Of a DNA stretch of 44,410 nt, positions 43,213 through 44,410 are shown one piece after another (position 1 is the stretch's first letter; the number at the start of each line of letters is the position of its first letter). The DNA is from Anaerolineae bacterium (GTDB lineage Bacteria > Chloroflexota > Anaerolineae > J102), in assembly GCA_027002405.1 (NCBI GenBank), contig JALWZT010000269.1, forward strand, positions 1-44,410. The letters are read 5' to 3'. The position numbers and the translations under genes were made by a program. The notes below the pieces were generated by a model that ran no database searches, was not told the origin of the DNA, and worked only from the letters and a program-made list of their open reading frames with translations.

Positions 43213-43926
43213 ATGAACCGCTCCCTTTCCCAACATATTTCCCATTATCTTTACGGAATAACCGTTCCTCCTGATTACGTTGTGCTGGTCCTGAACAATG
43301 GCAATCCTCAACGATTGGTTGGACCTGGCCAGGCCCAGTTACGATCGATCTGGGAATCCTTCGGCCCTTTCATCTATGTGGGGCCAAGACCCTTTAGCCT
43401 TTTGTTGGAAAATGTTCGGTCGAAGGATGGTATTCCCTTTCAGGTTCGAGTTAGTGGTTATTTTCGGTTCGATCCTCGGAATGCCGCGAGAAACCAAGCG
43501 TTGATTCTTGCCTACCGTTACGGCTATTTTCCCCCTGCACTCAAGGATCGGGTGGCATTTATTGCAGAAGGAGCGGTGCGCTCTGTATTGGGTCACTACA
43601 ATGCCGAAACATTGTGCAAGGGAGAAATTTATCGCACCGCATACTCCGGCCGCATTGTTTCTGTAACCCATCGAGAAGCCCTGATCGAGGGCATTCGATT
43701 CGAACGGGTGCTCACCGTCGCCCAACCTCCTGCTTCTTATGAAATGTTGATGCAATACACACGACTCAATGAAAAGGCGTTGGCAATCTATAAGGACATG
43801 GAAAAAATCAAGGCTTTGACCAACGCTAACATCCAAATCACCCAACTCTTCATGGATGATGGCGTCAAAGAATTTCTTTCTCAACTTGCGAATTCCCTTT
43901 CTTTTCCTCGAGTTAAACTGAACTGA
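43213..43926 (+). CDS. SPFH (band 7/stomatin-like) domain protein
   Basis: The 237-residue protein shows the SPFH opening: ITVPPDYVVLVLNNGNPQRLVGPGQ, then FIYVGPRPFSLLLENVRSKDGIPFQVRVSGYFRFDPRN. The later part is helical (ALIEGIRFERVLTV, YTRLNEKALAIYKDMEKIKALT). SPFH proteins assemble on membranes or as scaffolds; no transmembrane helix is seen here, so it may be soluble or bind membranes peripherally. GGAGG is four bases before the ATG at 43213 and too close to the adjacent ATG at 43210. It follows the radical SAM gene after 149 bases, with a possible promoter between. Confidence 0.7.
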   Translation: MNRSLSQHISHYLYGITVPPDYVVLVLNNGNPQRLVGPGQAQLRSIWESFGPFIYVGPRPFSLLLENVRSKDGIPFQVRVSGYFRFDPRNAARNQALILAYRYGYFPPALKDRVAFIAEGAVRSVLGHYNAETLCKGEIYRTAYSGRIVSVTHREALIEGIRFERVLTVAQPPASYEMLMQYTRLNEKALAIYKDMEKIKALTNANIQITQLFMDDGVKEFLSQLANSLSFPRVKLN

Positions 43927-43955
43927 TCCCACATTTGCGTTTACAGGAGGTACTT

Positions 43956-44030
43956 GTGAAAATTCAATCTTCCTCTACAATGCCCTACACTATTCGTTCT
44001 CCGCCGTTTTTGATCTCACCGCCATATTGA
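43956..44030 (+). CDS. 24-residue ORF, candidate precursor peptide
   Basis: A perfect AGGAGGT lies five bases before a GTG start. The peptide begins MKIQSSSTMP and ends with two related blocks, YTIRSPP (residues 11-17) and FLISPP (18-23), followed by Tyr24. Each block starts with an aromatic residue, has Ile two positions later and finishes Ser-Pro-Pro. Aromatic-X-X triplets are the kind of site that cyclophane-forming radical SAM/SPASM enzymes crosslink. It is 29 bases after the SPFH gene stop and 0.9 kb after the radical SAM gene. The strength of the ribosome-binding site and the internal repeat argue against chance, but expression is unproven. Confidence 0.5.
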   Translation: MKIQSSSTMPYTIRSPPFLISPPY

Positions 44031-44046
44031 TCCACGAATCCACGAT

Positions 44047-44113
44047 AATCCCAATCCCAATCCTAATCCTAATCCTAATCCTAATCCTAATCCTGATCCT
44101 AGTCCTAATCCTG
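44047..44113. repeat. AATCCT hexanucleotide array
   Basis: About eleven AATCCT-type units (AATCCC, AATCCT, GATCCT, AGTCCT) run without a break into the 3' end of the SH3b gene. Shorter relatives are at 22408-22450, 32860-32900 and in most composite modules. The stop codon of the SH3b gene lies within the array. Confidence 0.8.
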
Positions 44114-44410
44114 TTTCTTCAACATAGGCGCGCCGCTGGCCCGGCGTTCGGCCATCCAGCCTTGACGGCCGCTCCAGTCCACATACCACCAGATCAACCC
44201 ATCGGCCAACGTAGGGCCGTAGAGAACCCTGACCCGGGCCCCTGTCGGCACCAACGCGATGCGATCACTAACCGGTTTGTTCTGGTATCCAGGGGTTTTG
44301 CGTAGATTGACCGGGCCGTCGTTGACGTTGACCGCCATGTCCCCAGGTTGGAAGGTCCATTGCCCGGGCACGGGCGTGGGCAGACCGGGGGGCAGGTTGA
44401 CGGTGGGAGG
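44105..44410 (-). CDS. SH3b-domain protein, 5' part outside window
   Basis: The visible 101 residues begin with a Pro-rich linker (PPTVNLPPGLPTPVPG) and then a bacterial SH3 domain: VNDGPVNLRKTPGYQNKPVSDRIALVPTGARVRVL and WWYVDWSGRQGWMAERR, split here by a loop. SH3b domains bind cell-wall or surface polymers and are usually exported. The frame is open to the window edge, so the N-terminus and any signal peptide are missing. The final Asp codon and TAG stop are read from the hexamer array. Confidence 0.75.
   Translation of the reverse strand, partial: PPTVNLPPGLPTPVPGQWTFQPGDMAVNVNDGPVNLRKTPGYQNKPVSDRIALVPTGARVRVLYGPTLADGLIWWYVDWSGRQGWMAERRASGAPMLKKQD

Noticed and set aside
44047-44113. Telomere-like sequence at a replicon end
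   Set aside because: AATCCT hexamers also occur inside many intergenic modules of the window, and coding sequence continues past the array, so this is not a chromosome end.
1-44410. tRNA or rRNA genes
   Set aside because: I looked for tRNA-like folds and conserved rRNA words and saw none that I could defend. A covariance-model scan was not possible.

Overview
The window looks like a chromosomal piece of an uncultured, probably anaerobic or facultative member of the Chloroflexota (Anaerolineae-like). This is inferred, not proven. The grounds are the gene mix (a fused ferredoxin-dependent 2-oxoacid oxidoreductase, a Thermus-type ferredoxin, molybdenum hydroxylase, LutA-like Fe-S protein, radical SAM enzymes, Asp-box and SH3b surface proteins) and intergenic regions packed with heptanucleotide repeats and hairpin elements. 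No rRNA or tRNA gene was recognised.

Layout. 0-1.5 kb: an Asp-box beta-propeller protein, cut at the window edge. 2.3-5.4 kb (minus): fabF, a LutA-like protein and a TPR membrane protein in a tight operon. 5.7-9.4 kb (plus): an ECF-type sigma factor, a small membrane protein and a fabH with a C-terminal extension, separated by repeat-rich spacers. 9.8-16.9 kb (minus): a 7Fe-type ferredoxin, a GH31 glycosidase, an M20 amidohydrolase, and a 2-oxoacid:ferredoxin oxidoreductase whose beta and gamma subunits are fused. 17.1-18.3 kb (plus): a radical SAM protein. 18.5-25.2 kb (minus): a polysaccharide flippase, an FAH-family hydrolase, a sugar epimerase, a membrane-anchored protein and a GT4 glycosyltransferase. 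25.4-29.4 kb (plus): an NYN-LOTUS RNase-like protein, a ResB-like membrane protein and uridine kinase. 29.5-33.7 kb (minus): an orphan antitoxin and a molybdenum hydroxylase with a reduced flavoprotein partner.

The most unusual segment is 34.6-44.0 kb (plus). A well-formed promoter precedes a four-TM protein with a degenerate P-loop, a compact P-loop ATPase, a large STAND-type ATPase with helical repeats, and a radical SAM/SPASM enzyme with the full set of SPASM cysteines. An SPFH-domain protein and a 24-residue ORF with a perfect ribosome-binding site follow. The tiny ORF carries two near-repeats of aromatic-X-Ile-(Arg)-Ser-Pro-Pro. I propose this as a candidate ribosomally made, radical-SAM-modified peptide system coupled to NTPase regulators. 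By analogy only, it resembles the FxsA/FxsB plus TPR-STAND arrangement.

The intergenic DNA forms a second story. Two 182-bp copies of one MITE-like element (5673-5854 and 9524-9705) have GTAAC ends and each is flanked by a perfect, different 8-bp target duplication, which fits IS66-type mobilisation. Around them are mosaics of heptad repeats (ACTGATN, CGTNAAA, CGTATTC, GTGGCAA), AATCCT hexamers, 113-159-bp imperfect palindromes and strings of short perfect hairpins. In three places a repeat module supplies the stop codon of a neighbouring gene.
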